DNA of 53,452 nucleotides from contig CACBNI010000008.1 in assembly GCA_902540595.1 (NCBI GenBank), positions 1 to 53,452 of the forward strand. The letters run 5' to 3'. The position numbers and the translations under genes are program-made. The notes under the pieces are model-generated. The model saw only the letters and a program-made list of their open reading frames with translations. It made no database searches and had not been told where the DNA came from. The stretch comes from an uncultured Pelagibacteraceae bacterium (GTDB taxonomy: Bacteria; Pseudomonadota; Alphaproteobacteria; Pelagibacterales; Pelagibacteraceae). Below are positions 27,745 to 37,455 of this stretch, piece after piece (position 1 is the stretch's first letter; each line of letters opens with the position of its first letter).

Positions 27745-28899
27745 ATGAATAAAGTTTTTAAGGTAGGTCTAATAGGATGCGGACATATTGCAGAGACATA
27801 TTTTAGAGGACACCAATATTTTAATAATTTTAAAATTGTTGCCTGTGCAGACATAAATCAAACAGCTGCAGATAGATGTGCTAAATTATATAATATTAAA
27901 TCTAAAACAGTCAACGAACTTCTTAGAGATAATGAGATAGATGCAATTCTTAATCTAACAATTCCTCAATCTCATTATTCAGTATCTAAAAAAGTTTTAA
28001 ATGCTGGTAAACATGTATATTCTGAAAAGCCTTTAGCAACTTACTTTGAAAAAGGTAAAGAATTGGTTTCTTTAGCAAAAAAAAAGAAACTTTATATCGG
28101 TAACGCACCAGACACTTTTTTAGGTGGTGGCATTCAAAAAGCAAGAGAGTTAATCGATTCTGATTTAATTGGCGATATAAAACTTGGTAATGCAATTTTT
28201 GCTTTTCCTGGAGTTGAGTCCTTTCATCCAAAACCAGAGTCTTGGTATAGAAAAGAAGGTGGACCAGTAATTGATATGGGGCCTTATTTTTTTACAACAC
28301 TTGTTAATTTGCTTGGTCCAGCAAAACAAGTACAAGGAAGGACATTAACAGCTTTTAAAAAAAGAATTTATGGGGCTGGACTAAAAAAAAATAAATCTTT
28401 TAAAGTAGAAACACCTACAACTTATTTAGCAACTATTCAGTTTCATTCAGGAGCAATTATTCAGGTAACATTATCATTTGATGTTGTTAATCATCAAAGA
28501 AATCACATGGAGCTTTATGGAACTAAGGGCTCAATTATAGTACCAGATCCCAATATGTTTGGTGGGTCTGTTTATATATCAGTTACTGAGGGAGGCAAGT
28601 GGGGAGAGCATAAAACCGATAAAATGCATTTAGGAAAGATAAACATTACAGCATCTAGTGGTAGGTCAAATGAATCAGCTACCAATGCTAACTATAGAAG
28701 TGTTGGTTTATCTGAAATGCTCTATTCAATTCAACAACAAAAGAAGCATAGATGCTCAGGTGAATTGTCACTTCATGTTCTTGATATAATTCAATCAACT
28801 ATGAGAGCTTCTATTACAGGTGTCCCTCAAAAAATCTTAACAAAATGTGAAAAACCAAAAAAATTTACAGAGGAAGAAGTGAAACGTTTACTTATTTAA
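27745..28899 (+). CDS. Gfo/Idh/MocA-family oxidoreductase
   Basis: A 384-residue NAD(P)-dependent dehydrogenase, the third of its family in the block. It has LIGCGHIAETYF, the catalytic lysine in YSEKPLATYF and the substrate-site motif GGPVIDMGPYFFTTLVNLLG. This DMGPY type differs from the IolG HD motif and resembles enzymes acting on other polyols or sugar derivatives. The likely partner is the preceding iolD gene (6-base gap). The substrate is unknown. Confidence 0.85.
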   Translation: MNKVFKVGLIGCGHIAETYFRGHQYFNNFKIVACADINQTAADRCAKLYNIKSKTVNELLRDNEIDAILNLTIPQSHYSVSKKVLNAGKHVYSEKPLATYFEKGKELVSLAKKKKLYIGNAPDTFLGGGIQKARELIDSDLIGDIKLGNAIFAFPGVESFHPKPESWYRKEGGPVIDMGPYFFTTLVNLLGPAKQVQGRTLTAFKKRIYGAGLKKNKSFKVETPTTYLATIQFHSGAIIQVTLSFDVVNHQRNHMELYGTKGSIIVPDPNMFGGSVYISVTEGGKWGEHKTDKMHLGKINITASSGRSNESATNANYRSVGLSEMLYSIQQQKKHRCSGELSLHVLDIIQSTMRASITGVPQKILTKCEKPKKFTEEEVKRLLI

Positions 28900-29922
28900 A
28901 TGAAAAAACATATCGCTATTTTGGATCCTTTTCCAAGAACACTTAAGTTAATTTTTTCTAAAGACAAATTTAAAATATTAAAATCAAGATACAACCTTAT
29001 TTACGCACCAAAAAAACATAAAAAAATTTTTTATTATAAAAATATTCATAAAGCCTCATTTATTGTAGGACAACCTGATTTACCAAAAGATCTACTCATT
29101 AAAGCAAAAAAGTTGAAAGCAGTCATTAATGTTGAAAGTAATTTTATGAATAATATGGATTACCAATATTGTTTTAAAAAAGGTATTCATGTAATTGCAA
29201 CTTCTCCAGTTTTTTCTAAACCAGTAGCAGAAATAGCACTAGGGATGACTTTATCTTTGCTGAGAAACATCCATATTGCTCATTCAGATTTTATCAAAGG
29301 AAAAGAAAAATATGGATTAGAGAGTAATCTTAATGCCTCTTTGTTGTCAGGAAAAAAAATTGGGTTATTAGGTTTTGGAGATCTTGCTAAATCACTCTAC
29401 CCACTATTATTACCATTTACCAAAGATATTAATGTTTATGATCCATGGGTTTCAAAAATTAACATTCAACAGTTAGGTTTTAATAGTATCGGCTTAAATA
29501 AAATGTTTGAAAAATGTGAAGTTATATATGTACTGGCGACTGTCACTACTAAAAATAAACACTTTATTGATAAAAAATTGTTAAATAAAATGAAAACAAA
29601 CTCATGTTTTATTTTAATGAGTCGAGCAGCAGTTGTAAATTTTAAAGATTTAATAAAATTAGTAAAAAAAAGAAATATACTTGTTGCAACTGATGTTTTT
29701 CCAGAAGAACCTGTTTCAAAGAAAAGTTCATTAAGAAAAGTAAAGAATATATTGTTTTCTGCTCACAGAGCAGGTGCATTAAAGTCAGCTTTTTTTGAAA
29801 TGGGAAACATTGTTTTAAAAGATATGAGTTTAATGACAAAAAACTTGAAACCAAAATTTTGTAAAATAGCAAACAAAAAAACTGTCAATCTTCTCGCATC
29901 AAAACCTGTTGCAATTAATTGA
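28900..29922 (+). CDS. D-2-hydroxyacid dehydrogenase family protein (divergent)
   Basis: A 340-residue protein with the NAD-binding motif LLGFGDLAKSL, the catalytic arginine in MSRAAVVNF, the glutamate in VFPEEPV and the histidine in SAHRAGAL, so the catalytic triad is intact. It is lysine-rich and far more divergent than the other hydroxyacid dehydrogenase in the window. The C-terminal ~25 residues extend past the usual fold. It starts directly at the preceding stop with no spacer and ends 28 bases before the importer ATPase gene. Confidence 0.82.
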   Translation: MKKHIAILDPFPRTLKLIFSKDKFKILKSRYNLIYAPKKHKKIFYYKNIHKASFIVGQPDLPKDLLIKAKKLKAVINVESNFMNNMDYQYCFKKGIHVIATSPVFSKPVAEIALGMTLSLLRNIHIAHSDFIKGKEKYGLESNLNASLLSGKKIGLLGFGDLAKSLYPLLLPFTKDINVYDPWVSKINIQQLGFNSIGLNKMFEKCEVIYVLATVTTKNKHFIDKKLLNKMKTNSCFILMSRAAVVNFKDLIKLVKKRNILVATDVFPEEPVSKKSSLRKVKNILFSAHRAGALKSAFFEMGNIVLKDMSLMTKNLKPKFCKIANKKTVNLLASKPVAIN

Positions 29923-29950
29923 TTATTTTATAATTTTGTAATTTATATTT

Positions 29951-30700
29951 ATGTCAACTTTAAATAATCCACTATTAGAAGCAAAAGGAATTACAAAATA
30001 TTTTGGAACAATTACTGCATTAGAAAATGTTGACTTAAAAGTGCATGCAGGAGAATGTTTGGGAGTTGTTGGTGACAACGGAGCGGGAAAATCGACTCTA
30101 ATGAAAGTTTTATCAGGGTTATACAAACCTAGTTCTGGTTCATTATATTTTCAGGGGAAAGAAGAGATTTTAGAAAGTCCAAAAGACTCACAAAACCTAG
30201 GACTAGAAATGGTTTATCAAGACCTAGCTCTAGCTGGAAACTTACCTATTGGAGAAAACATTTTTTTAGGAAGAGAGCCAACTAAAAATGTTGGTTTTTT
30301 GAAATTTTTAGATTTTAATAAAATAAAAGAATTAACTAATGCTCATTTAGGAAAACTTAAAATAAATGTTAAGAGTGCAGATCAAAAAGTTGAGGAACTT
30401 TCTGGAGGTCAAAGACAAGCTGTTGCAATTGCTAGATCAACAGCATTTAATGCAAAAGTTGTTATTATGGATGAACCTACAGCAGCCCTTGCAATTAAAG
30501 AGGTTGGAAAAGTATTAGATCTTATTAACAGTTTAAAAAAAACTGGTGTTGGCGTTATAGTTATAAGCCACAGAATGGATGATATTTTTTCAGTTTGTGA
30601 TCGAGTAATGGCTCTATTTCAAGGTACAAATTTTGCAGAGTCTGAACTTTCAAATACATCAAGGGATGAAGTAATTGGATGGATTATGGGTAAAAAATAA
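29951..30700 (+). CDS. Sugar ABC transporter ATPase (FrcA-type, single domain)
   Basis: ATPase subunit of a CUT2-type sugar importer. At 249 residues it has only one nucleotide-binding domain, like FrcA, not the doubled domain of RbsA or IatA. Walker A is GDNGAGKST (41-49), the signature LSGGQRQAVAIARS, Walker B VVIMDEPTAAL and the switch histidine in VISHRMDD. It starts the transport part of the operon and is directly followed by the permease gene. Confidence 0.92.
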   Translation: MSTLNNPLLEAKGITKYFGTITALENVDLKVHAGECLGVVGDNGAGKSTLMKVLSGLYKPSSGSLYFQGKEEILESPKDSQNLGLEMVYQDLALAGNLPIGENIFLGREPTKNVGFLKFLDFNKIKELTNAHLGKLKINVKSADQKVEELSGGQRQAVAIARSTAFNAKVVIMDEPTAALAIKEVGKVLDLINSLKKTGVGVIVISHRMDDIFSVCDRVMALFQGTNFAESELSNTSRDEVIGWIMGKK

Positions 30701-31714
30701 ATGGAAGAAAAAGATAATAAAAAAGAGAGTCTATATTTAAAATTAATGCCCTACATTGAAAAGTATGGCATTCTTTTATTGCTTGTACTTATGATACTGG
30801 TAATGCACATTCTGCAACCAGATGTCTTCTTGTCATGGAGAAATGTAACAAACGTTTTTAAGCAAATTTCATGGCAGTCAATGTTGGCCTTAGGCGTCTT
30901 CATGGTCATCGTGACAGCTGGAATAGATCTATCTGTTGGTTCAATAATGATGTTGTCACTAATGGTCTTAGCAATTGTTGCTAAAGCAGGAGCACCTTGG
31001 TTTATAGTTGTCATAACTCCTTTAATAGCAGGATTTTTATGTGGTTTGTTTAACGGAGCAGGAATTACCTTATTGAGAATGCCCCATCCATTTATAATGA
31101 CTTTAGGTACTCTTTATATATTTAGAGGAACAGGGAATTTAATATCAGGTGGAACTCCAATCAGTGGTTTCACAGATGAAGTAAGATATCTTGGTCATGG
31201 TAGAATTGATTTAACATGGCTTGGATTAGAAAAGTCTCAGTACCTGCCAGTTAGTTTAGTTTTAATTGCAGTGGTATACATTATTTTTTGGTTCTTTCTT
31301 AATCACAGTAGAACAGGAAAGTGGATTTACGCAATAGGTGGAAATCCAAGTGCTGCTAGAGCCTCAGGTATAAACGTAAATAAAATTTTAATCATAGTAT
31401 ATTCTCTTTGTGGGTTTTTATCAGGCATTGGAGCATTAATTTTAGCAGGAAGAACAGACTCTGGTTATCCAAATGCAGGTTTACAATCCGAATTGGATGC
31501 TATTGCAGCATGTATTATAGGAGGAGCAAGTTTTTTTGGTGGAAGAGGAACGGTGTTAGGAGTTTTTGCTGGTGTTATGATTATGGGCATCTTAAGAAAT
31601 GGTCTCAATTTGATGGATGTTAGCTCATTTTGGCAGCAAGTTTTAATCGGCTCAATCATTGTAATAGCTGTCTATATAGATGTTCTTAGAAGAGACCTTG
31701 GAACAAGAAAATAA
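30701..31714 (+). CDS. Sugar ABC transporter permease (RbsC/FrcC-type)
   Basis: A 337-residue inner-membrane protein with about nine or ten hydrophobic segments. The family motifs GIDLSVGSIMMLSLM, NGAGITLLRMPHPFIMTLGT, YAIGGNPSAARASGI and IIGGASFFGGRGTVLGVFAG are clear. It forms the channel for the CUT2 importer with the ATPase upstream and the binding protein downstream. A 110-base gap before the binding protein could hold a separate promoter. Confidence 0.93.
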   Translation: MEEKDNKKESLYLKLMPYIEKYGILLLLVLMILVMHILQPDVFLSWRNVTNVFKQISWQSMLALGVFMVIVTAGIDLSVGSIMMLSLMVLAIVAKAGAPWFIVVITPLIAGFLCGLFNGAGITLLRMPHPFIMTLGTLYIFRGTGNLISGGTPISGFTDEVRYLGHGRIDLTWLGLEKSQYLPVSLVLIAVVYIIFWFFLNHSRTGKWIYAIGGNPSAARASGINVNKILIIVYSLCGFLSGIGALILAGRTDSGYPNAGLQSELDAIAACIIGGASFFGGRGTVLGVFAGVMIMGILRNGLNLMDVSSFWQQVLIGSIIVIAVYIDVLRRDLGTRK

Positions 31715-31824
31715 TTACAATTTGTTTTACACGTAAAAGTTGTTTTGACTTTATAAACAGTTGAATTTTTTCATAAATTTTTATTTAATTCAGATTATTT
31801 AAATAACAATAGGGGAATAAATAA

Positions 31825-32757
31825 ATGAAAAACTTAACAAAAAAAATTGTTGTCTTTTTTACAGCAATATTTTTATCAATTAGTTTAGGTTCAGTTTCTT
31901 TTGCTGATGGACATGGTAAAAAAATCTTGTTTAGCATTAAAGGTCCTGGATCTGGAAATCCTTTCTGGGCGTCTGTAACAAAAGGTGCTGAGGAAGAGGC
32001 TAAAAAGTTAGGGGTGAAATTAATTTTAATTGCGCCTCCTCAAGAAGGTGATGTTCAGGCACAAATAAATCAGGTTGAAGACCAACTTGCAAAAGGTGTT
32101 GATGCATTAGCACTAGCACCAGGAGATCCAAATGCTTTTGCACCAATTGTTGATGATGCAATTAAAAGCGGAGTTCCAGTAGTATTTGTTGACACCAAAG
32201 GAATAAACGAAGGTGTAACATTTATTGGAACTAACAATATGAATGGTGCTGAATTAGCTGCAAAATTTATTTGCGATAAAACTCCAAAAGGCTCTGACGT
32301 TGCAATTTTAACTGGTATCGAGTCTCAGTCTACTGCGTTACTTAGAAGAGATGGTGCAATCAAAGGATTTAAAAATTGTGGTTTAAACATTGTAGCAACA
32401 CAAACTGCAGAGTGGGATACTGCAAAAGGTAGATCTGTAACAGAGTCTATAATTTTGAAAAATCCTAACATCAAAGCAATATTTGCTTCTAATGACAACA
32501 TGGGATTAGGTGCAATGCAAGCTCTTAAAGATGCAGATATGAATGATGTAGTGGTTGTTGGATTTGATGCTACTCCAGATGCAGCAACAAGTATCCTTAA
32601 AGGAGAAATGACAGCAACAATTGCTCAGTTCTCTTACAACATGGGTGCTTATGGTGTTAAATATGCTCTTGAGTTAGCTAATGGTGGAAGTATTGATATT
32701 AATATTGATACTGGTACTCAATTAGTAACTAAAGCAAACGCTAACGATTTTAAATAA
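31825..32757 (+). CDS. Periplasmic sugar-binding protein (RbsB-type)
   Basis: A 310-residue binding protein with a signal peptide cut probably after SFA at residue 27. The type I periplasmic-binding fold is recognised by GNPFWASVTKGAEEEAKKLG, ALAPGDPNAF, the FVDTKG strand, FIGTNNMNGAELAA and the hinge segment IFASNDNMGLGAMQAL. Candidate sugars are ribose, fructose or inositol. AGGGG at 31811-31815 gives a strong ribosome binding site. An intrinsic terminator follows within 25 bases, so this is the end of the importer transcript. Confidence 0.92.
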   Translation: MKNLTKKIVVFFTAIFLSISLGSVSFADGHGKKILFSIKGPGSGNPFWASVTKGAEEEAKKLGVKLILIAPPQEGDVQAQINQVEDQLAKGVDALALAPGDPNAFAPIVDDAIKSGVPVVFVDTKGINEGVTFIGTNNMNGAELAAKFICDKTPKGSDVAILTGIESQSTALLRRDGAIKGFKNCGLNIVATQTAEWDTAKGRSVTESIILKNPNIKAIFASNDNMGLGAMQALKDADMNDVVVVGFDATPDAATSILKGEMTATIAQFSYNMGAYGVKYALELANGGSIDINIDTGTQLVTKANANDFK

Positions 32758-32779
32758 TCTTTAGAAAAAAATCAAAATT

Positions 32780-32813
32780 AAAGGGTGGGATTTTTATTCC
32801 ACCCTTTTTTTTT
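32780..32813 (+). terminator. Intrinsic terminator after the RbsB-type gene
   Basis: An 11-base-pair stem (with one G-T pair) built on GGGTGG (32783-32788) and CCACCC (32799-32804), a 6-base loop and a following run of nine T residues. It is a textbook rho-independent terminator. Confidence 0.92.
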
Positions 32814-32831
32814 ATGTAATATAATATTTTG

Positions 32832-33293
32832 ATGCTAATTAATATTAATCCAATCTTAAGTCCTGAATTACTATTTCATTTAAGATCGATGGGACATGGA
32901 GAAAAATTAATCTTAGCAGATGCAAATTTTCCAGCAAATACATCTAATAATAAAGTAATAAGATTAGATGGAGTTGGCATTAAAGAAGCTAGTTCAGCAA
33001 TTCTGTCAGTTTTTCCTCTTGATAGTTTTATTGTTTCACAAGGTGGATCACCAGCTTTAAGAATGGAAATAGATGATAAACCAGATGAATTAACAGAAAC
33101 TCATAAAGAATTTATTGAAGTAGTTAAAAAATTTTCAGGTGAAAATTGGAATGTTGGTTCTATTTCTAGACAAGATTTTTATAAAGAAGCCAAAAAAGCT
33201 TACTGTATAGTTACAACTACTGATGCAAGACCTTTTGGATGTTTTATATTAACTAAAGGGGTAATTTTACCGGACGGTAAGGTTTGGTCGTAA
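32832..33293 (+). CDS. FucU/RbsD-family sugar mutarotase
   Basis: A 153-residue cytoplasmic mutarotase interconverting sugar anomers or pyranose and furanose forms, feeding the ribokinase encoded next. H22 and D30 in MGHGEKLILADANFP are catalytic residues, and TTDARPFGCFILTKGVI is the C-terminal FucU block. Length and the RPFG motif favour FucU over RbsD; FucU proteins act on fucose and also on ribose. I chose the ATG at 32832; a TTG lies directly before it. Confidence 0.88.
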   Translation: MLININPILSPELLFHLRSMGHGEKLILADANFPANTSNNKVIRLDGVGIKEASSAILSVFPLDSFIVSQGGSPALRMEIDDKPDELTETHKEFIEVVKKFSGENWNVGSISRQDFYKEAKKAYCIVTTTDARPFGCFILTKGVILPDGKVWS

Positions 33294-33304
33294 AAAATTA
33301 AATA

Positions 33305-34216
33305 ATGCAGTTTATTTGTATATTTGGAGTTTTTGTAGCAGACCTTTGTTTTTATTCAGAAAAGATACCAATTAAAGGAGAGACAGTTCTAGGAAAAGAT
33401 CATTTAGTTGGCCCAGGCGGCAAAGGTTCAAATCAAGCAATTGCTGCAGCAAGACTTAACGGAAAAGTAAATTTTATAACTAAAATGGGCGAAGATAGCC
33501 ACGCAGATATGGCCTTTAAAATTTATAAAGATGCAGGTGTAATTACCAACTCCATAACAAAAGATAAAAACTTATCTACTGGTGTTGCTGGTATAATGAT
33601 TGATAATGATGGCAGTAATGCAATTAATATTTTTCCGGGTGCAGCTGCCCAGTTAAATAATAAAGATATTGATAACAATCTAGAGATTTTGAAAAAATCT
33701 AAAATTTTCCTTACTCAAATGGAAACCCCGGATGAAGTTACAATTTATTCTTTAAAAAAAGCTAAGGAAAATAATTGTTTAACAATTTTAAATCCTGCAC
33801 CAGCAAGAAAAATCAATGAAGAAAATTTTGCCCTATTAGATTTTTTTACACCAAATGAAACTGAGGCTGAATTTTATTTAAAAAATAAAATTACCACTGA
33901 GGAAGACATCAAGATTGCAGGAAGAGAATTTTTAAAAAAAGGGGTAAAAAATATTATTATTACTTTGGGAGAAAGAGGTGTCTATTTTGCTAATGAAAAT
34001 GAGGAATATTTTATTGATGCTTTAAAATTAAAAGATCAGGTTGTAGATACTACTGGTGCTGGTGATGCATTTAATGGAGCTTTTACAGTAGGGTTAGCAA
34101 ATAATTTAAAATTTAGAGATGCATTAATTTTTGCAAACAAAGTTGCAGGTATATCCACAACTAGAGCAGGTGCAGCAAGTTCAATGCCAACACTTAAAGA
34201 GGTAAATAGCTATTAA
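33305..34216 (+). CDS. rbsK: Ribokinase-like PfkB-family sugar kinase
   Basis: Phosphorylates ribose or a related sugar with ATP. The 303-residue protein has the N-terminal glycine motif GPGGKGSNQAIAAARL and the C-terminal TTGAGDAFNGAF, with D254 as catalytic base. The GGKGxNQA motif is typical of ribokinases. Its place after the RbsB-type importer and FucU-like gene indicates one sugar route, though specificity is not proven. It converges directly on the dehydratase gene with no spacer. Confidence 0.9.
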   Translation: MQFICIFGVFVADLCFYSEKIPIKGETVLGKDHLVGPGGKGSNQAIAAARLNGKVNFITKMGEDSHADMAFKIYKDAGVITNSITKDKNLSTGVAGIMIDNDGSNAINIFPGAAAQLNNKDIDNNLEILKKSKIFLTQMETPDEVTIYSLKKAKENNCLTILNPAPARKINEENFALLDFFTPNETEAEFYLKNKITTEEDIKIAGREFLKKGVKNIIITLGERGVYFANENEEYFIDALKLKDQVVDTTGAGDAFNGAFTVGLANNLKFRDALIFANKVAGISTTRAGAASSMPTLKEVNSY

Positions 34217-35392
34217 TTATTCTATAATCTTAAAATCAGATTTAAATTTGTCAGTTATTGTTAGACCAATTCCTGGTTTATCATCATCGAGATCTATAAA
34301 CCCATCTTTTGGCTCAGGATCACCTTCAAAAATATAATAAAAAAGTTCATTTCCAATCTCAACGTCATGAACAGGAAAAAATTCTGAAATTGGACAATTA
34401 AAATTTGACATTGTTAAGTGGTAGTTATGCATTTGTCCCGCATGAGGAATAACTGGAACTTGATGAGCTTCTGCAATAGCATTAATTTTCTGAGCCGCAG
34501 TAAAACCTCCCACTCTATTGTTATCATATTGAATATAACTCACGGCTTTGAGGTCAAGTAACTGTTTGAATCCAAATATATTGAACTCATGTTCACCTCC
34601 TGAAATTGGTATCATATTCATTTTATTTAATTCTTCATAACCATGAATATCATCAGCAATCACTGGCTCTTCAAGCCATCTTGGGTTAAATTTCATCAAT
34701 TTAGGTATCATTCTTTTCGCATAATCTAAGTTCCAACCCATATAGCATTCCATCATCAGATCTGTATCTTCACCAATTACTTCTCTGACAGCTTCAGCAA
34801 GCGCAATATTCTTTTTCATACCATCAGGACCATCTTTTGGACCCCAACCAAATCTCATTTTAAACATTTTAAAACCCTGCTTTACATAACTCTCCGCTTC
34901 TTTTTGAAGAGCTTTAATGGGTTGGCTATAAAGCTTTGAAGCATAAACAGGAATTTTTTCTTTTGTTCTACCCCCAAGGAGTTTAAATATGGGTTTGTTT
35001 GTGATTTTTCCCATTATATCCCAGATAGCTATGTCTATTGCTGAAATAGCCACCATACCTATTCCTCTTCTGCCCCATGCATGAGTTCTTCGATACATTT
35101 TCTCCCAAATATAGGCATAATCAAAAGGATCCTCACCAACAACCAATGGCTTTAAATAAGTATCAATTGTTTTTTTTGCAATTTGGGGAGCTAAGGCTGC
35201 ATTACCAATTCCAATTATACCATCATCGGTCTCAATTTCACAAATTAACCATTCATGAAATCTAAATGAACCCATAGCATCAGATTTTTCAAATAAAAGA
35301 TCCGAAGCATTAGTGCAAAAATTATTTTGAGGGGGAACAGTTTTCCCATTCCATTGATAAACTTTTGTTCTAATCTCTTTTATCTTTGTCAT
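34217..35392 (-). CDS. Enolase-superfamily sugar-acid dehydratase (rhamnonate dehydratase-like)
   Basis: A 391-residue member of the mandelate racemase subgroup. Segments [33 protein letters not shown] and [11 protein letters not shown] match the L-rhamnonate dehydratase type. Probable metal ligands are E215, E241 and E267, and H317 is a candidate catalytic base. The first ligand is Glu (MMEC) where Asp is usual. Product would be a 2-keto-3-deoxy sugar acid. Its start overlaps the PdxA-like stop by one base, so the two form one operon. The exact substrate is unknown. Confidence 0.85.
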   Translation of the reverse strand: MTKIKEIRTKVYQWNGKTVPPQNNFCTNASDLLFEKSDAMGSFRFHEWLICEIETDDGIIGIGNAALAPQIAKKTIDTYLKPLVVGEDPFDYAYIWEKMYRRTHAWGRRGIGMVAISAIDIAIWDIMGKITNKPIFKLLGGRTKEKIPVYASKLYSQPIKALQKEAESYVKQGFKMFKMRFGWGPKDGPDGMKKNIALAEAVREVIGEDTDLMMECYMGWNLDYAKRMIPKLMKFNPRWLEEPVIADDIHGYEELNKMNMIPISGGEHEFNIFGFKQLLDLKAVSYIQYDNNRVGGFTAAQKINAIAEAHQVPVIPHAGQMHNYHLTMSNFNCPISEFFPVHDVEIGNELFYYIFEGDPEPKDGFIDLDDDKPGIGLTITDKFKSDFKIIE

Positions 35393-36387
35393 TATCTATT
35401 TTTATTCTCAGCCATTGTTAATGCAATTTTAAATGAATTCAATGTAGGTTCTAAATTAGCTTGATTTTTACCAGCAATATCAAAAGCTGTACCATGAGCG
35501 GGAGTAGTTATTGGTATGGGCAATCCTCCCTGAACGGTAACGCCTCTATCAAAACCGAATGCTTTTAAACCTGATTGCAGTGCGTCATGGTACATCCCAA
35601 CTATGCAATCATGATTTTTATTTTTGTATGCAGTTATAAAAGACGTATCACATGGTAATGGTCCATCAGCATTAATACCTATTTTTTTAGCTTCTTCTAT
35701 GGCAGGTATAATTTCCTCTTTTTCCTCAGTTCCAAACTCAGCATGCGGATTAAGAGCTTGAACTGCAACTCTAGGGATCTTTATCCCATTTAGTTTCATA
35801 GCTTCATTAATAAGCTTAATAGGTTCTAAAATTTTTTCCTTCTTAATATGATTTGGAACTTCTTTAATGGGGATATGTGATGTCACTCTTGCTGTCCAGA
35901 AATTATCTATAACATTAAATTCACAAAAGAAATTTTTCACATTAAGTTTTTCTGCCATTAGATGTAATTCATCTGAATATTTATTTCCACCAAGTTTTAA
36001 ACTGGTTTTATTAAATGGGCCAAAATTTATTGCGTGTATTTTACTTTGTTTTGCTAAATCTAGAGCTAAATTTAAAGCGGATAATACACTTTCACCTGAC
36101 TCCTTGGAACATTCTGAAAATTTATAATTATGATTTTTACCTTTAGAAATATCTAAAAAAAATTTATCTGCATCACGAAAATCGATTTCATTAAAATCTT
36201 CAATAATTTTTAAATTAATTTTTTTACCTGAAATTTTGAGACCACTATCTAATATATTTTTTTCACCAATAACTACTATATTAGCTTTATTGGTAATTTC
36301 CTCAGATAATAATTTAGCAACCAATTCAGGCCCAATACCTGATGGGTCACCAAGAAGAACAGCAATATTAATTTTATTTTGGTTCAT
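35392..36387 (-). CDS. PdxA-like 4-phosphoerythronate/threonate-type dehydrogenase
   Basis: A 331-residue member of the PdxA family. It has [15 protein letters not shown] at the N-terminus, metal-site histidines in [14 protein letters not shown] and MYHDAL, and [13 protein letters not shown] near the end. Canonical PdxA has NPHAGEGG, HDQGL and a SVDHGT block, so this is a divergent subgroup. Similar proteins occur in sugar-acid gene clusters with tripartite tricarboxylate transporters, and some relatives (PdxA2) oxidise 4-phosphothreonate or phosphoerythronate. A role in vitamin B6 synthesis is therefore less likely than catabolism. No DUF1537 kinase is nearby. Confidence 0.83.
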   Translation of the reverse strand: MNQNKINIAVLLGDPSGIGPELVAKLLSEEITNKANIVVIGEKNILDSGLKISGKKINLKIIEDFNEIDFRDADKFFLDISKGKNHNYKFSECSKESGESVLSALNLALDLAKQSKIHAINFGPFNKTSLKLGGNKYSDELHLMAEKLNVKNFFCEFNVIDNFWTARVTSHIPIKEVPNHIKKEKILEPIKLINEAMKLNGIKIPRVAVQALNPHAEFGTEEKEEIIPAIEEAKKIGINADGPLPCDTSFITAYKNKNHDCIVGMYHDALQSGLKAFGFDRGVTVQGGLPIPITTPAHGTAFDIAGKNQANLEPTLNSFKIALTMAENKNR

Positions 36388-36456
36388 TTTTTTCTTTACG
36401 CTGTCTATCAGATTATGATTAAATTAATAATTATAAATTAACTATAGAGGGAAATA

Positions 36457-37431
36457 ATGAAAAAAAGTTTTAAACTATTTTTAGCTGCTGCAGTTTTGGT
36501 GACTGAATTTTTCGTTGTTGCGCTTCCATTACTGATTACATCTGCAAAAGCAGATGGTCACCCAATTCAAGCAATTACTCACGCTGGTTTTGGTGGTGGA
36601 ACAGATGTAACCACTAGAATGATGTTATTAAGAACTAGAAGGTATCTAAAACAAGATATGCAATTAGTTAACAAAAAAGGTGGTGGTGGAGCTGCATCTA
36701 TGGATTACATGATGACTTTACCAGCAGATGGAAACCATACTTTGACTTGGACTACTGGTCATGCTGTGTCAATGGCATTAGGTAAAACGAAAGTTAAATT
36801 GAGTGACATGCAACCACTAGCAAGAGGAACTGATGATCCTCAATTATTTGTTGTAAGCTGTAAGAACGATATTAAAGATGCTAAAAAGTTTATTAGTGCT
36901 CAAAAATCAAAATCATTAAAGTATGGAACAACACACGTAGGTGGTATTGATGATGTTAGTGCTATTGCTTTTACTAAAAAAGGTAAACTTACAGATCCAA
37001 CAATTGTGGCTTATAAAGGTGTAGGACCTATTAAAACTAACCTTATCAAAGGAGATATTGACGTAGGTGTTTTAAACTTAGGTGAAGCTGTTACTGAAAT
37101 AGAAGATGGTACTTTATGTGTGTCAGTTGTTTTAGCAAGTAACAGAATGGAAAAATTAAGTAATGTTCCTACAGCCACTGAATTAGGAATTCCGGTTGTT
37201 TTATCTACAGTTAGAGGCTTTGTAACAAAAAAAGGTGTTGCTGGAGATAGAAAAAAACAATTAGAGGATTCAATGATAAAAGCTATGGAACATAAATATT
37301 TCCAAAGTTTTTTAACTGATATTGGTCTTGATTCAACTAGTGTAGTTGGAGCTGATGAGTGGGGCACGCAAATGGAAACTATGCTTGCAGAAATGACTGC
37401 TCAACTTAAAGCTTTAGGTTACATTAAATAA
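36457..37431 (+). CDS. tctC: TctC-family periplasmic binding protein (tripartite tricarboxylate transporter)
   Basis: A 324-residue binding protein with an N-terminal signal, probably cut near residue 32 (SAKA-DGHP). Family features are AITHAGFGGGTDVTTRMM, the NKKGGGGAASMDYMM loop, YGTTHVGGIDDVSAIAF and LKALGYIK at the C-terminus. It captures a carboxylate for the TctAB permease encoded next. The GAGGGAAATA ribosome site precedes the start. A strong terminator follows at 37474-37509. The divergent dehydratase/PdxA-like operon probably consumes the substrate, by inference. Confidence 0.92.
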   Translation: MKKSFKLFLAAAVLVTEFFVVALPLLITSAKADGHPIQAITHAGFGGGTDVTTRMMLLRTRRYLKQDMQLVNKKGGGGAASMDYMMTLPADGNHTLTWTTGHAVSMALGKTKVKLSDMQPLARGTDDPQLFVVSCKNDIKDAKKFISAQKSKSLKYGTTHVGGIDDVSAIAFTKKGKLTDPTIVAYKGVGPIKTNLIKGDIDVGVLNLGEAVTEIEDGTLCVSVVLASNRMEKLSNVPTATELGIPVVLSTVRGFVTKKGVAGDRKKQLEDSMIKAMEHKYFQSFLTDIGLDSTSVVGADEWGTQMETMLAEMTAQLKALGYIK

Positions 37432-37455
37432 TTTAAATTAAGTACATTTCTCAAT

